Assembly (NCBI GenBank): GCA_028699365.1
Contig: JAQVUQ010000200.1
Span: 1 to 5,619 of the forward strand
From: a bacterium
GTDB lineage: Bacteria > UBP13 > UBA5359
Length of the DNA stretch: 5,619 nucleotides
Reading direction: 5' to 3'
The notes beneath the pieces were generated by a model. That model was not told the DNA's origin. It was given only the letters and a program-made list of their open reading frames with translations, and searched no databases. Of the stretch, positions 1 through 5,399 are shown piece after piece. A program made the position numbers and the translations under genes. Positions within the stretch are counted from its first letter, which is position 1. Every line of letters begins with the position of its first letter.

Positions 1-450
1 TTGCCTTTTAAGTATATTATCGCGTAGAATAGTACTCCCATCGAATATCTTACGTCCGTTGGTAGTAAAAACATGGATTTCGTAACCGTACACCTGTGCT
101 GCTTCCGCAATCCCTTCGACTGTTCTGGCAATAGACGGGTCCGTCACAGAAAACACATTGTTAAAAACTATGCCTATATTCTTACAGTCCGAAAATGAAC
201 TGTTTGTAGATGCAAGCCCCTTGGCAATAAATGTACCTCTGCCGGGATAGCGTTCCAAATACTTCTCTTTAACTAACTCGCTGTACGCCTGTTTTACCGT
301 AGCAACACTTATACCCAGCTTCTGACCGATTTCGTGGTCGGTAGGCAACCTTGTCCCACCGATAAGAACACCGCTGGCTATTTCTTTCTTCAAGTGTTCC
401 CTTATTTGCATATAAATAGGCGTATCGTTACTGAATTCTATATCGAACAA
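1..450 (-). CDS. GntR-family transcriptional repressor with LacI-like sensor domain (partial, 3' end outside window)
   Basis: This is the first 150 codons of a sugar-responsive DNA-binding regulator, reading from 450 off the left edge. Residues 10-76 form a typical GntR winged helix-turn-helix: PIYMQI at 11-16, LPTDHEIGQKLGIS at 35-48, TVKQAYSEL at 51-59 and the wing RGTF at 71-74. From residue 91 (KNIGIVFNN, then ARTVEGIAEAAQVYGYE at 108-124) it looks like the start of a LacI/periplasmic-binding-protein fold, which in such fusions binds a sugar effector. I chose the TTG at 450 because AAAAGGTGA lies 7 nt upstream and the protein then begins MFDIEFSNDTPIY, normal for the family. No ATG in this frame precedes the conserved PIYMQI. 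It sits downstream of the sialidase-like gene on the same strand with its own promoter, and probably represses itself and the enzyme operon. The ligand is unknown. Confidence 0.9.
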   Translation of the reverse strand, partial: MFDIEFSNDTPIYMQIREHLKKEIASGVLIGGTRLPTDHEIGQKLGISVATVKQAYSELVKEKYLERYPGRGTFIAKGLASTNSSFSDCKNIGIVFNNVFSVTDPSIARTVEGIAEAAQVYGYEIHVFTTNGRKIFDGSTILRDNILKRQ

Positions 451-453
451 CCG

Positions 454-464
454 AATATCACCTT
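454..464 (-). promoter_or_regulatory. Ribosome binding site deciding the TTG start of the GntR gene
   Basis: On the minus strand the purine-rich stretch AAAAGGTGA precedes TTG at 450 by about 7 nt. It supports the TTG start over the in-frame ATG inside the conserved PIYMQI motif, which would cut off the start of the DNA-binding domain. Confidence 0.6.
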
Positions 465-477
465 TTCGTTTAGTCGT

Positions 478-530
478 ATTATTAGCAGGTTTAGATGGTT
501 CATAATATTAGTATTCTACAGCCGTTTCAA
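478..530 (-). promoter_or_regulatory. Promoter and putative operator of the GntR gene
   Basis: On the minus strand a -35 box TTGAAA (525-530) and a -10 box TATTAT (502-507) are separated by exactly 17 nt, which places transcription start near 495. Directly downstream of the -10 is a tandem 9-bp repeat, ACCATCTAA (491-499) then ACCTGCTAA (482-490). The stretch 478-504 is identical to 3808-3834 ahead of the enzyme operon, with the -35 and -10 boxes at the same distances. A site covering the transcription start suits a repressor. Assigning it to the neighbouring GntR protein is inference from its occurrence at both target promoters. Confidence 0.7.
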
Positions 531-623
531 GATTCCTCTTATTTCCCAAAAATTTTATACATTACTGTCAAAGATTAGATCAATTATAGGCTTATTTGCA
601 TTATCCGGTAAGATTGCAATCCG
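531..623. other. Intergenic region between sialidase-like gene and GntR promoter
   Basis: I see no gene here and no convincing terminator: no GC-rich stem followed by T residues on the minus strand. There is only a short perfect palindrome GATTGCAATC at 612-621, next to the stop codon of the sialidase-like gene. Transcripts of the enzyme operon could therefore read into the GntR gene. The 9 bases AAGAGGAAT (minus strand, 532-540) recur next to the other copy of the promoter. Confidence 0.4.
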
Positions 624-1733
624 TTACACATCCTCCAGCCATTTTTCATCAAATATAACCATATCCAGATCGCTGGTGTTAGGGTAAACAGCACGGTAAT
701 GGCTGACACCCAGCAGGATGCGTCCGTCATCCAGTTGGATCAGGCCATGATTGCTCAACTGATTGTTACCGGTTTCATCGGCGATGAGGTGTGGTTTACT
801 CCAAGTGCCGCCACCGTCACGAGAAACAGCAGCTACCAACGGATGTCGCGGATACTGAGTGACGGAAGAAACATTGTTCCATACTACCAGCAGGTTACCG
901 CTTTGCAATTTGATCATCCGCACCATGGACTCGGGTGCCGCCAGCGACGAGGGTATAGGCTTGCTCCAAGTATCCCCGCCACCAGTTGAAACAGTCTGGT
1001 ATACAAAGCCGCCCTTGGTGCGGAAGAGGCAAAAGAGCCTGTTCGGCTCGGTCTCCACTATCTGAGGTTCCATGACCCCACGCAAAGTATCCACTGTAAT
1101 CTCGCCACTCCGTTTCCAGTTGTATCCGCCATCTTCGGACAGCAAACAGGCTGCAGTGTAATGTTCACCATCCCGTGCTGGATCCCGGAAATAAAAGACA
1201 GCCACGACGCACCCGTTTTGCAACTGGATCAATTCACTTATGGTGCCATAGAAGCCAATTTCTGGTAACTCCCGCCCACCGGTCATAAGCCGGTAAGGCA
1301 GTTCATCCCCATATTCGAAGGTTCTGCCGCCATCAAAAGAACGCCTGATGAAGAGATGTGTCCGCCCCCTGGTGTATTTACCCTCCTCCACTTTTATATA
1401 ATTGGTCGACTTGAAGATCATTAGCACGTTATCACTCTTTTGTAGAGGCAGCATTAACAGGTCGGACACCTGGCCGACTGAATAATCCGCCATGAAGACT
1501 TGTGGATCAGACCATGTCAATCCATGATCCCTGGATACTGAATAGAGCCTAACGGCATTGTCCGAGGTTTCTTTGTAATCATAGGCATGCCAGTGCACTA
1601 TGACATCACCATTAGGGAATTGATAAAATATCGGCCCTTGGTGGTAATCCGCTCCAATGCCACCACGGATAAATTGAGAGTAATTCAGTTCTCCCGGTGT
1701 GTAAATCATCGGCACTATATGCGCAATTTTCAC
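624..1733 (-). CDS. Sialidase-like (BNR/Asp-box) six-bladed propeller glycosidase
   Basis: This 369-residue protein belongs to the sialidase-like propeller superfamily (BNR_2 type). Five Asp-box turns are visible: SRDHGLTW 67-74, SFDGGRTF 132-139, SEDGGYNW 199-206, STGGGDTW 249-256 (Asp replaced by Gly) and SRDGGGTW 304-311. MEPQIVE at 221-227 resembles the strand carrying a conserved acidic residue in sialidases, and RGG at 23-25 lies near where the first arginine-triad residue is expected. I cannot confirm a full arginine triad or the Tyr/Glu pair, so true sialidase activity is not established. No signal peptide or anchor is seen, suggesting cytoplasmic action on an imported sugar. The start is GTG at 1733: an in-frame TGA lies two codons upstream and the ribosome site is weak (GGGG). 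It follows the glycoside hydrolase after 110 nt on the same strand and probably shares its transcript. Confidence 0.8.
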   Translation of the reverse strand: MKIAHIVPMIYTPGELNYSQFIRGGIGADYHQGPIFYQFPNGDVIVHWHAYDYKETSDNAVRLYSVSRDHGLTWSDPQVFMADYSVGQVSDLLMLPLQKSDNVLMIFKSTNYIKVEEGKYTRGRTHLFIRRSFDGGRTFEYGDELPYRLMTGGRELPEIGFYGTISELIQLQNGCVVAVFYFRDPARDGEHYTAACLLSEDGGYNWKRSGEITVDTLRGVMEPQIVETEPNRLFCLFRTKGGFVYQTVSTGGGDTWSKPIPSSLAAPESMVRMIKLQSGNLLVVWNNVSSVTQYPRHPLVAAVSRDGGGTWSKPHLIADETGNNQLSNHGLIQLDDGRILLGVSHYRAVYPNTSDLDMVIFDEKWLEDV

Positions 1734-1843
1734 AGTTCATACCCCATATAATATATTACCATCTCATGTTGCCTCTATTCACGGTTTTTAGTTTATCAGC
1801 CGTCTTGCAAGCTGCCTTCCAGGCCATCCACCCATGTCCGGTT
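1734..1843. other. Spacer between the two enzyme genes
   Basis: The 110-nt gap has no clear promoter and no GC-rich hairpin with a T run, so the two enzyme genes are probably cotranscribed. It contains a 19-codon ORF (1788-1847, minus strand) whose ATG overlaps the hydrolase stop codon as ATGA. I regard it as unproven. Confidence 0.4.
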
Positions 1844-3667
1844 TCATTTGGCTAACGAACTTAGCTTATCCCGGTAAGCATCCCAATCTTGCCGAATCAA
1901 GCTGTACTCATCGTCGTTTAGATGCCTGATTAAAGGCAGACAGAAATCGCGACGCTGCATAAGCCATTCCGCCTGATAAATACACGGCACCCCTATATCC
2001 GACTGAACGGCGGTTATATCTTTATATGGCAGGATATAATTGTTTCGTTGCGCACCGCCGGTATCTATAGCCACCTGCGGCATAACTATACGTTGTAATC
2101 GCGCCCTGAAACGATTGGCTGATACCGTATCGCCACGCACCGTATAAAGATCACCCGTCCGAGCCATATCGCACAGATCGGCAAAGTAGGGGAATGCCGT
2201 GAATTGCCCGACGACACAATCCGGCTTGGCCTTCCTGGCTTCAAAGTAAAGAAGCTCCAGAAGCGCCCGGCACAGTTCAAAACCGGATAATCCTCCATAA
2301 GTTTCAAGCGTCCGGCCACCAGGGGTTGCCGTCATACCGTCAACCTTAATTCCGTCAGCGTTATAGCAATCTTGAGCATCAGAAAGCATACGGTGAATAT
2401 AGCCGGAGAGACGCTGACGATACGCCGGATTTGTCGGATCTACGGCCGTCGGCTTACCCTCGAGGCGCAGACATTCCTCATCCGGGATGCCCGCACGGGT
2501 CCAGGCATTAATCCAGAGAATTACCCTGATACCCTGTTGATGACATCCATCGATAAAACCGCGTAAATCCGGAAATTTTTTCGGATTTACGATGTGTTCT
2601 CCCATACTCTTTTGCCACATAGCATCAATAATAATGCTGCCGGGGTATATGCCGTTCTCTGCCAACCGTGACAGCCAATGCAGGCAATTGGCCTGAGTGC
2701 ATTCATCAACGGAGGCCTGACTGCTCTCTGCAGCCTCCAGCGTCTGAGTAGTTTGCTGAAAACCATGTTTTCCTCTACCTAAAGCCCCCTGATCATGCCA
2801 GGTACAATAAACCGGCTGGTATGTCCAGTTCTCATACGGATATTCTCTGGCTACAGTGCCGCCGTAGTCTTCGAGTAGACGAACATATTTCTCGACGGCC
2901 TGAAAACGGTTATCCGCTATCTGCAGGACCAGACGCGGCGTATTCCAGACTCCGGTTACCTGCTGGTGTCCCTGATAATCCAGAGATAGCGCTTGTGTCC
3001 CTACCATAAACTTTTCGACCCGCTGCCTGGCTTGCTCAGGCAGGTAATTTATCTCATAAGCGTAGAAATTGTATTCGCCCGGCCTGGCCAGAATGCCTGC
3101 CCCCAGACAAGGACCGTTGTCACCTTCATGAAAAACATAGCACAGCGGTGCCCCATGCAAGGCAAAAGCCCGTAAACAGGCACGAGAATGGGTATCGTTG
3201 CCGGCGGCAATGGTGGTATATTCGCTGATATGAAACTCCTGTTTCTCGATGAAATTAGGCATAGGAGTAAAAAATTGCGTAAAGCCAGGTATAGAGGCCA
3301 ACTCCTGTCCGGTAAGCGCACCTCGGAAGTAGTATACCCTGTCGATATCGCCTTGACCGTAGACTTCAGACCAGTATTCGATCCTATCTTCAAAGAAGAG
3401 ATAGTGATGATATTTCCTCTGCCAGAGAGAAGAATACGAGATAATCCTTATATGCACGGTTCCATCATTACCGGCTACGATTTTTATATCAGGAGCCTGT
3501 TCCGACCCGTCCTCGGCATCTATCGTATCTATAGCGCTCAGCAGAGACATCCCATAGTAAAACGATTTGCCGACCTTTAAAAGGGCGATTAATTTATCGG
3601 GCAGAAATTCCACTTCATAGCCCTTACTCGTGACGGTTATACGGTTTTTATCTTTACATACTTGCAT
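1844..3667 (-). CDS. Glycoside hydrolase with clan GH-D-like (GH31/GH36-type) barrel
   Basis: This 607-residue enzyme has an N-terminal beta-rich part (about 1-245) and a C-terminal (beta/alpha)8-type barrel (about 280-560). In the barrel YCTWHDQ (287-293) and IIIDAMWQ (345-352) resemble strands beta1 and beta2 of alpha-galactosidase/alpha-glucosidase-like enzymes. RGFIDGCHQQGIRVILWINAW (369-389) resembles the beta3 region, and GIKVDGM (439-445) carries the K-x-D signature whose Asp443 is the likely nucleophile. Asp506 or Asp513 (TGDLYTVRGDT) may be the acid/base. The family is assigned by motif only and the sugar specificity is unknown. No signal peptide is present, so it probably acts inside the cell together with the sialidase-like protein. 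ATG at 3667 is preceded by AAAGGAAAG at a somewhat long spacing. Expression probably starts at the operator-bearing promoter about 160 nt upstream. Confidence 0.8.
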   Translation of the reverse strand: MQVCKDKNRITVTSKGYEVEFLPDKLIALLKVGKSFYYGMSLLSAIDTIDAEDGSEQAPDIKIVAGNDGTVHIRIISYSSLWQRKYHHYLFFEDRIEYWSEVYGQGDIDRVYYFRGALTGQELASIPGFTQFFTPMPNFIEKQEFHISEYTTIAAGNDTHSRACLRAFALHGAPLCYVFHEGDNGPCLGAGILARPGEYNFYAYEINYLPEQARQRVEKFMVGTQALSLDYQGHQQVTGVWNTPRLVLQIADNRFQAVEKYVRLLEDYGGTVAREYPYENWTYQPVYCTWHDQGALGRGKHGFQQTTQTLEAAESSQASVDECTQANCLHWLSRLAENGIYPGSIIIDAMWQKSMGEHIVNPKKFPDLRGFIDGCHQQGIRVILWINAWTRAGIPDEECLRLEGKPTAVDPTNPAYRQRLSGYIHRMLSDAQDCYNADGIKVDGMTATPGGRTLETYGGLSGFELCRALLELLYFEARKAKPDCVVGQFTAFPYFADLCDMARTGDLYTVRGDTVSANRFRARLQRIVMPQVAIDTGGAQRNNYILPYKDITAVQSDIGVPCIYQAEWLMQRRDFCLPLIRHLNDDEYSLIRQDWDAYRDKLSSLAK

Positions 3668-3697
3668 TGTAAATGCTCTTTCCTTTATCTTCTTAGC

Positions 3698-3760
3698 CTA
3701 ATTACCGGCAACAGTTCTGTTGGTTAAGAGTGATAACATCATGGCTAATCCTTTAGACAT
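3698..3760 (-). CDS. Possible 20-aa leader peptide upstream of glycoside hydrolase
   Basis: A short ORF begins with ATG at 3758-3760 and ends with TAG at 3698-3700, encoding MSKGLAMMLSLLTNRTVAGN. A near-perfect ribosome site, GGGAGG (3769-3774), lies 8 nt upstream and is better than the site of the hydrolase itself. It sits in the roughly 160-nt leader of the operon transcript, 30 nt before the hydrolase start. It could be a translated leader peptide or the first codons of a gene lost from this position. The peptide has no recognisable domain and chance remains possible. Confidence 0.35.
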   Translation of the reverse strand: MSKGLAMMLSLLTNRTVAGN

Positions 3761-3768
3761 CTACCAGA

Positions 3769-3774
3769 CCTCCC
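3769..3774 (-). promoter_or_regulatory. Strong Shine-Dalgarno site without a long gene behind it
   Basis: GGGAGG on the minus strand sits 8 nt before an ATG at 3758-3760 that opens only a 20-codon frame. The quality and spacing are canonical, which is the main reason to take the short ORF seriously. Confidence 0.4.
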
Positions 3775-3807
3775 AACGACCCAATATAACCCTCTATATT
3801 TAGCTGC

Positions 3808-3860
3808 ATTATTAGCAGGTTTAGATGGTTCATAGTAATAGTATTCCACACTCTTTTTAA
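3808..3860 (-). promoter_or_regulatory. Promoter and putative GntR operator of the enzyme operon
   Basis: On the minus strand TTAAAA (3855-3860) and TACTAT (3832-3837) form -35 and -10 boxes with a 17-nt spacer, giving a start near 3825. The -10 is followed by the tandem 9-mers ACCATCTAA (3821-3829) and ACCTGCTAA (3812-3820). The block 3808-3834 is identical to 478-504 ahead of the GntR gene, and without gaps 3801-3870 matches 471-540 at about 59 of 70 positions. The weaker -35 compared with the GntR copy may make this promoter dependent on an activator. The upstream AraC gene remnant is an obvious but unproven candidate source of one. Confidence 0.7.
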
Positions 3861-3898
3861 TATTCCTCTTTTTCTACATCATCTTTTTTATTTTTGTA

Positions 3899-4138
3899 CT
3901 AATCCCCGCTCTGCCGGAAACGGTTGGGGGTCATGCCGGTGTGCTTCTTGAAGACTTTGCTGAAGTAGTATCCCACATCCTGGGCCACCTGGGTTATGCT
4001 GCGTGCAGTCTCCTTCAGCATCTGCTTGGCCTTCTCTATGCGGACGCCGGTAAGACATTCCACCAGCGTGCTGTCCATCTGCTGCTTGAAGAGATGGCTC
4101 AGGTAGAACGGGCTGAGGTGCACTGCTTTGGCGATCAA
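3899..4138 (-). pseudogene. AraC-family regulator, truncated 3' remnant with damaged helix-turn-helix
   Basis: This 79-codon remnant encodes the C-terminal two-helix-turn-helix DNA-binding domain of an AraC/XylS-family regulator. AKAVHLSPFYLSHLFK is the first motif, and ITQVAQDVGYYFSKVFKKHTGMTPNRFR is the second. No effector or receiver domain remains: the frame is closed upstream by TAG at 4148-4150 and only a TTG at 4136-4138 could open it. Compared with the copy at 5396-5619 it lacks 12 nt, which removes four residues (YDSS) at the turn of the second motif, where family members read G-[FY]-x-D-x-x-YFS. It is therefore probably non-functional. The stop codon is 38 nt upstream of the -35 of the enzyme promoter, so the ancestral gene was probably the regulator adjoining that operon. 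Confidence 0.8.
3901..4110 (-). repeat. Direct repeat, left copy (AraC 3' end)
   Basis: These 210 bases match 5398-5619 with six mismatches and a single 12-nt gap. Similarity starts abruptly at the AraC stop codon; bases beyond it differ completely between the two copies. The right end of the repeat is set by the window edge for the other copy, so its true length is unknown. In the left copy AraC-like coding ends near 4138. Confidence 0.95.
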
Positions 4139-4155
4139 TACAGCATACTATGCCC

Positions 4156-4184
4156 TTGATATTTTAAAGCCAAAAAGTTATTAT
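4156..4184 (+). promoter_or_regulatory. Promoter of the AbiE cassette
   Basis: TTGATA (4156-4161) and TATTAT (4179-4184) are separated by 17 nt, a good sigma-A-type promoter, and lie about 50 nt before the antitoxin start. The -10 lies in the left arm of an inverted repeat, as expected for an autoregulated antitoxin promoter. Confidence 0.65.
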
Positions 4185-4223
4185 ATATGCATATTATTGA
4201 TATATTTATCACGTAATAATAAC
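4177..4223. repeat. Inverted repeat around the abiE transcription start (possible autoregulatory operator)
   Basis: GTTATTAT (4177-4184) and ATAATAAC (4216-4223) are perfect inverted 8-mers 31 nt apart. They enclose the -10, the expected transcription start and a 10-bp palindrome ATATGCATAT (4185-4194). Known AbiEi proteins bind inverted repeats at their own promoter. AT-rich sequence makes chance more likely, so this is a candidate only. Confidence 0.4.
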
Positions 4224-4231
4224 AAAGGTGG
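4224..4231 (+). promoter_or_regulatory. Ribosome binding site of the AbiEi-like gene
   Basis: AAAGGTGG ends 5 nt before ATG at 4237. This favours that ATG over an upstream in-frame GTG at 4228, which would lie inside the ribosome site. Confidence 0.65.
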
Positions 4232-4236
4232 TTGAA

Positions 4237-4896
4237 ATGACACAGCCCGGATATAAACAGTATATCATAGACAATATCCACCGCTTTCCTTTTGGCTTGC
4301 CCATCTATACAAATGACATCGCCAACGACTTTGCCGGGCAATTTGAAGTTGACGTCAAGGAAGCGAAAGCGCTTGTAAATGTATACCTCAAAAGGATTGC
4401 AGACAACGGTGACCTAAAAAGATATTGCAAGGGTATCTACTACAGGGCACAAGAGACCCCCTTTGGAGAAACCAGGCTCAATCCCGCTCATATCATTAGC
4501 GATACTTACCTTCAGAAAAATGGTGTAGTTATCGGCTATGAAACCGGAGCATCTTTTTTAAATCGGATAGGGCTTACTACACAAATCGCCAAATACAAGC
4601 ACTACGCAACTAATGCTTTCAAGCAAAACGGCAGCAGAGTTGACAAGAAGTTGAATGCGGTGATCAGGAGACCGCCGGCAACGGTTACGGAAGAAAATCA
4701 TCAGTATTTACAACTTTTGGATGCCATTGCCAATAAAGATCACGTGCCTATTGATGCTCACCACCCTGAAACGTTCTTTCTTGATTACATAAGAAAGAAC
4801 GGGCTGGATTTTGCAAAGCTTGTGGCTTATGGAAGCAAATACTATAAAAAGGAGATGCTGCTGCGAATCGGCGAAATCGCAGCAAGTGAACTGTGA
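4237..4896 (+). CDS. AbiEi-like antitoxin / DUF6088-type transcriptional regulator
   Basis: This 219-residue protein looks like the antitoxin half of an AbiE-type (type IV) toxin-antitoxin or abortive-infection pair. Such antitoxins repress their own promoter through an N-terminal winged helix and do not bind the toxin. Residues 1-75 fit that domain: YKQYIIDNI at 6-14, a DIANDF helix at 27-32, KALVNVYLKRI at 44-54 and a GDLKRYCKGIYYR wing at 58-70. The C-terminal part contains NGVVIGYETGASFLNRIGL (95-113), typical of AbiEi/DUF6088 proteins, in which the YxTGAS-type segment is conserved. It is complete, has its own promoter, and its TGA overlaps the start of the next gene (TGATG), so the two are translationally coupled. 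Its base composition is visibly more AT-rich than the enzyme genes, which suggests acquisition by transfer. The antiphage role is inferred from the family. Confidence 0.8.
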   Translation: MTQPGYKQYIIDNIHRFPFGLPIYTNDIANDFAGQFEVDVKEAKALVNVYLKRIADNGDLKRYCKGIYYRAQETPFGETRLNPAHIISDTYLQKNGVVIGYETGASFLNRIGLTTQIAKYKHYATNAFKQNGSRVDKKLNAVIRRPPATVTEENHQYLQLLDAIANKDHVPIDAHHPETFFLDYIRKNGLDFAKLVAYGSKYYKKEMLLRIGEIAASEL

Positions 4897-5399
4897 TGAA
4901 GCTTCATTCAGATTCATCGGCACTTGAGACTCTGCTGCTGGATATCTCTAGCAGAACCGGCATTAGAGCTGATATCATTGAGAAAGACTATTATGTTACT
5001 CTCATATTAAAAGAACTTGCCGACAAGCAAAAGGATATTCCTGCATATTTCAAAGGCGGTACGGCACTCTATAAAGCTCTTGGCAGTATAAGACGATTTT
5101 CAGAAGATATCGATTTGACGGTATCAGTAACGGATTGTTCCAATAGTCAGGCTAAAAAGAGATTGGAAGAGAAACTAAGAATCGGTAGTGAGCTTGCTGA
5201 CAAGCCAATCAACCAATTCAGCTATTTGCATACAGGAACGAACAATGAGCAGTTCATCAAAGAATTCATGCGGATGCAGGAAATATATGTTTTCAACGAT
5301 GCGCATACAATTACAGTGAGCGAACTGCAAAAAACCGTTGAGACGCTATATACAGTCTTTAATAACTTTGGCAGTATTATGAATAGCTACCTCCCTTAA
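4896..5399 (+). CDS. AbiEii-like nucleotidyltransferase toxin, C-terminally truncated
   Basis: The N-terminal two thirds match the toxin half of AbiE systems, a DNA-polymerase-beta-type nucleotidyltransferase: EKDYYVTLIL at 29-38, KGGTAL at 53-58 and RRFSEDIDL at 66-74, giving the GG and D71-x-D73 metal-binding motifs. Family members are usually about 230-320 residues; this frame ends at 167. Its stop codon lies on the boundary with the right AraC repeat, which reads in the opposite direction and begins with the AraC stop codon. From about residue 110 onward I recognise no family motif. I took ATG at 4896 (TGATG overlap with the antitoxin stop); GTG at 4893 is an alternative adding one residue. 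The missing C-terminal helices probably abolish toxicity, but a short functional variant cannot be excluded. Confidence 0.75.
   Translation: MKLHSDSSALETLLLDISSRTGIRADIIEKDYYVTLILKELADKQKDIPAYFKGGTALYKALGSIRRFSEDIDLTVSVTDCSNSQAKKRLEEKLRIGSELADKPINQFSYLHTGTNNEQFIKEFMRMQEIYVFNDAHTITVSELQKTVETLYTVFNNFGSIMNSYLP

Larger units (their letters stand above)
4139..4236. other. Junction and upstream region of abiE cassette
   Basis: AraC-like coding sequence stops near 4138 and an AT-rich region of about 90 nt follows. It holds the plus-strand promoter of the antitoxin gene and an inverted repeat. No integrase site, tRNA end or insertion-sequence terminus is recognisable at the junction. Confidence 0.5.

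Noticed and set aside
565-571. TTGACA on the minus strand upstream of the GntR gene as a -35 box
   Set aside because: No acceptable -10 lies 16-18 nt downstream, and a better promoter conserved at two sites exists at 502-530.
612-621. GATTGCAATC palindrome after the sialidase-like gene as a terminator
   Set aside because: The stem is only five pairs, there is no loop and no T run follows, so it cannot be an intrinsic terminator.
334-687. 117-aa plus-strand ORF
   Set aside because: It runs antisense through the GntR start, its promoter and the end of the sialidase-like gene. It has no ribosome site and no domain-like composition.
699-1065. 96-aa and 68-aa plus-strand ORFs
   Set aside because: They are antisense shadows of the Asp-box repeats in the sialidase-like gene.
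3049-3580. 114-aa minus-strand and 130-aa plus-strand ORFs inside the hydrolase gene
   Set aside because: Both overlap the well-supported hydrolase reading frame in other frames and show no motif or ribosome site.
3941-4159. 72-aa plus-strand ORF opposite the AraC remnant
   Set aside because: It is a shadow frame of the AraC coding strand. The equivalent frame in the other repeat copy offers no independent support.
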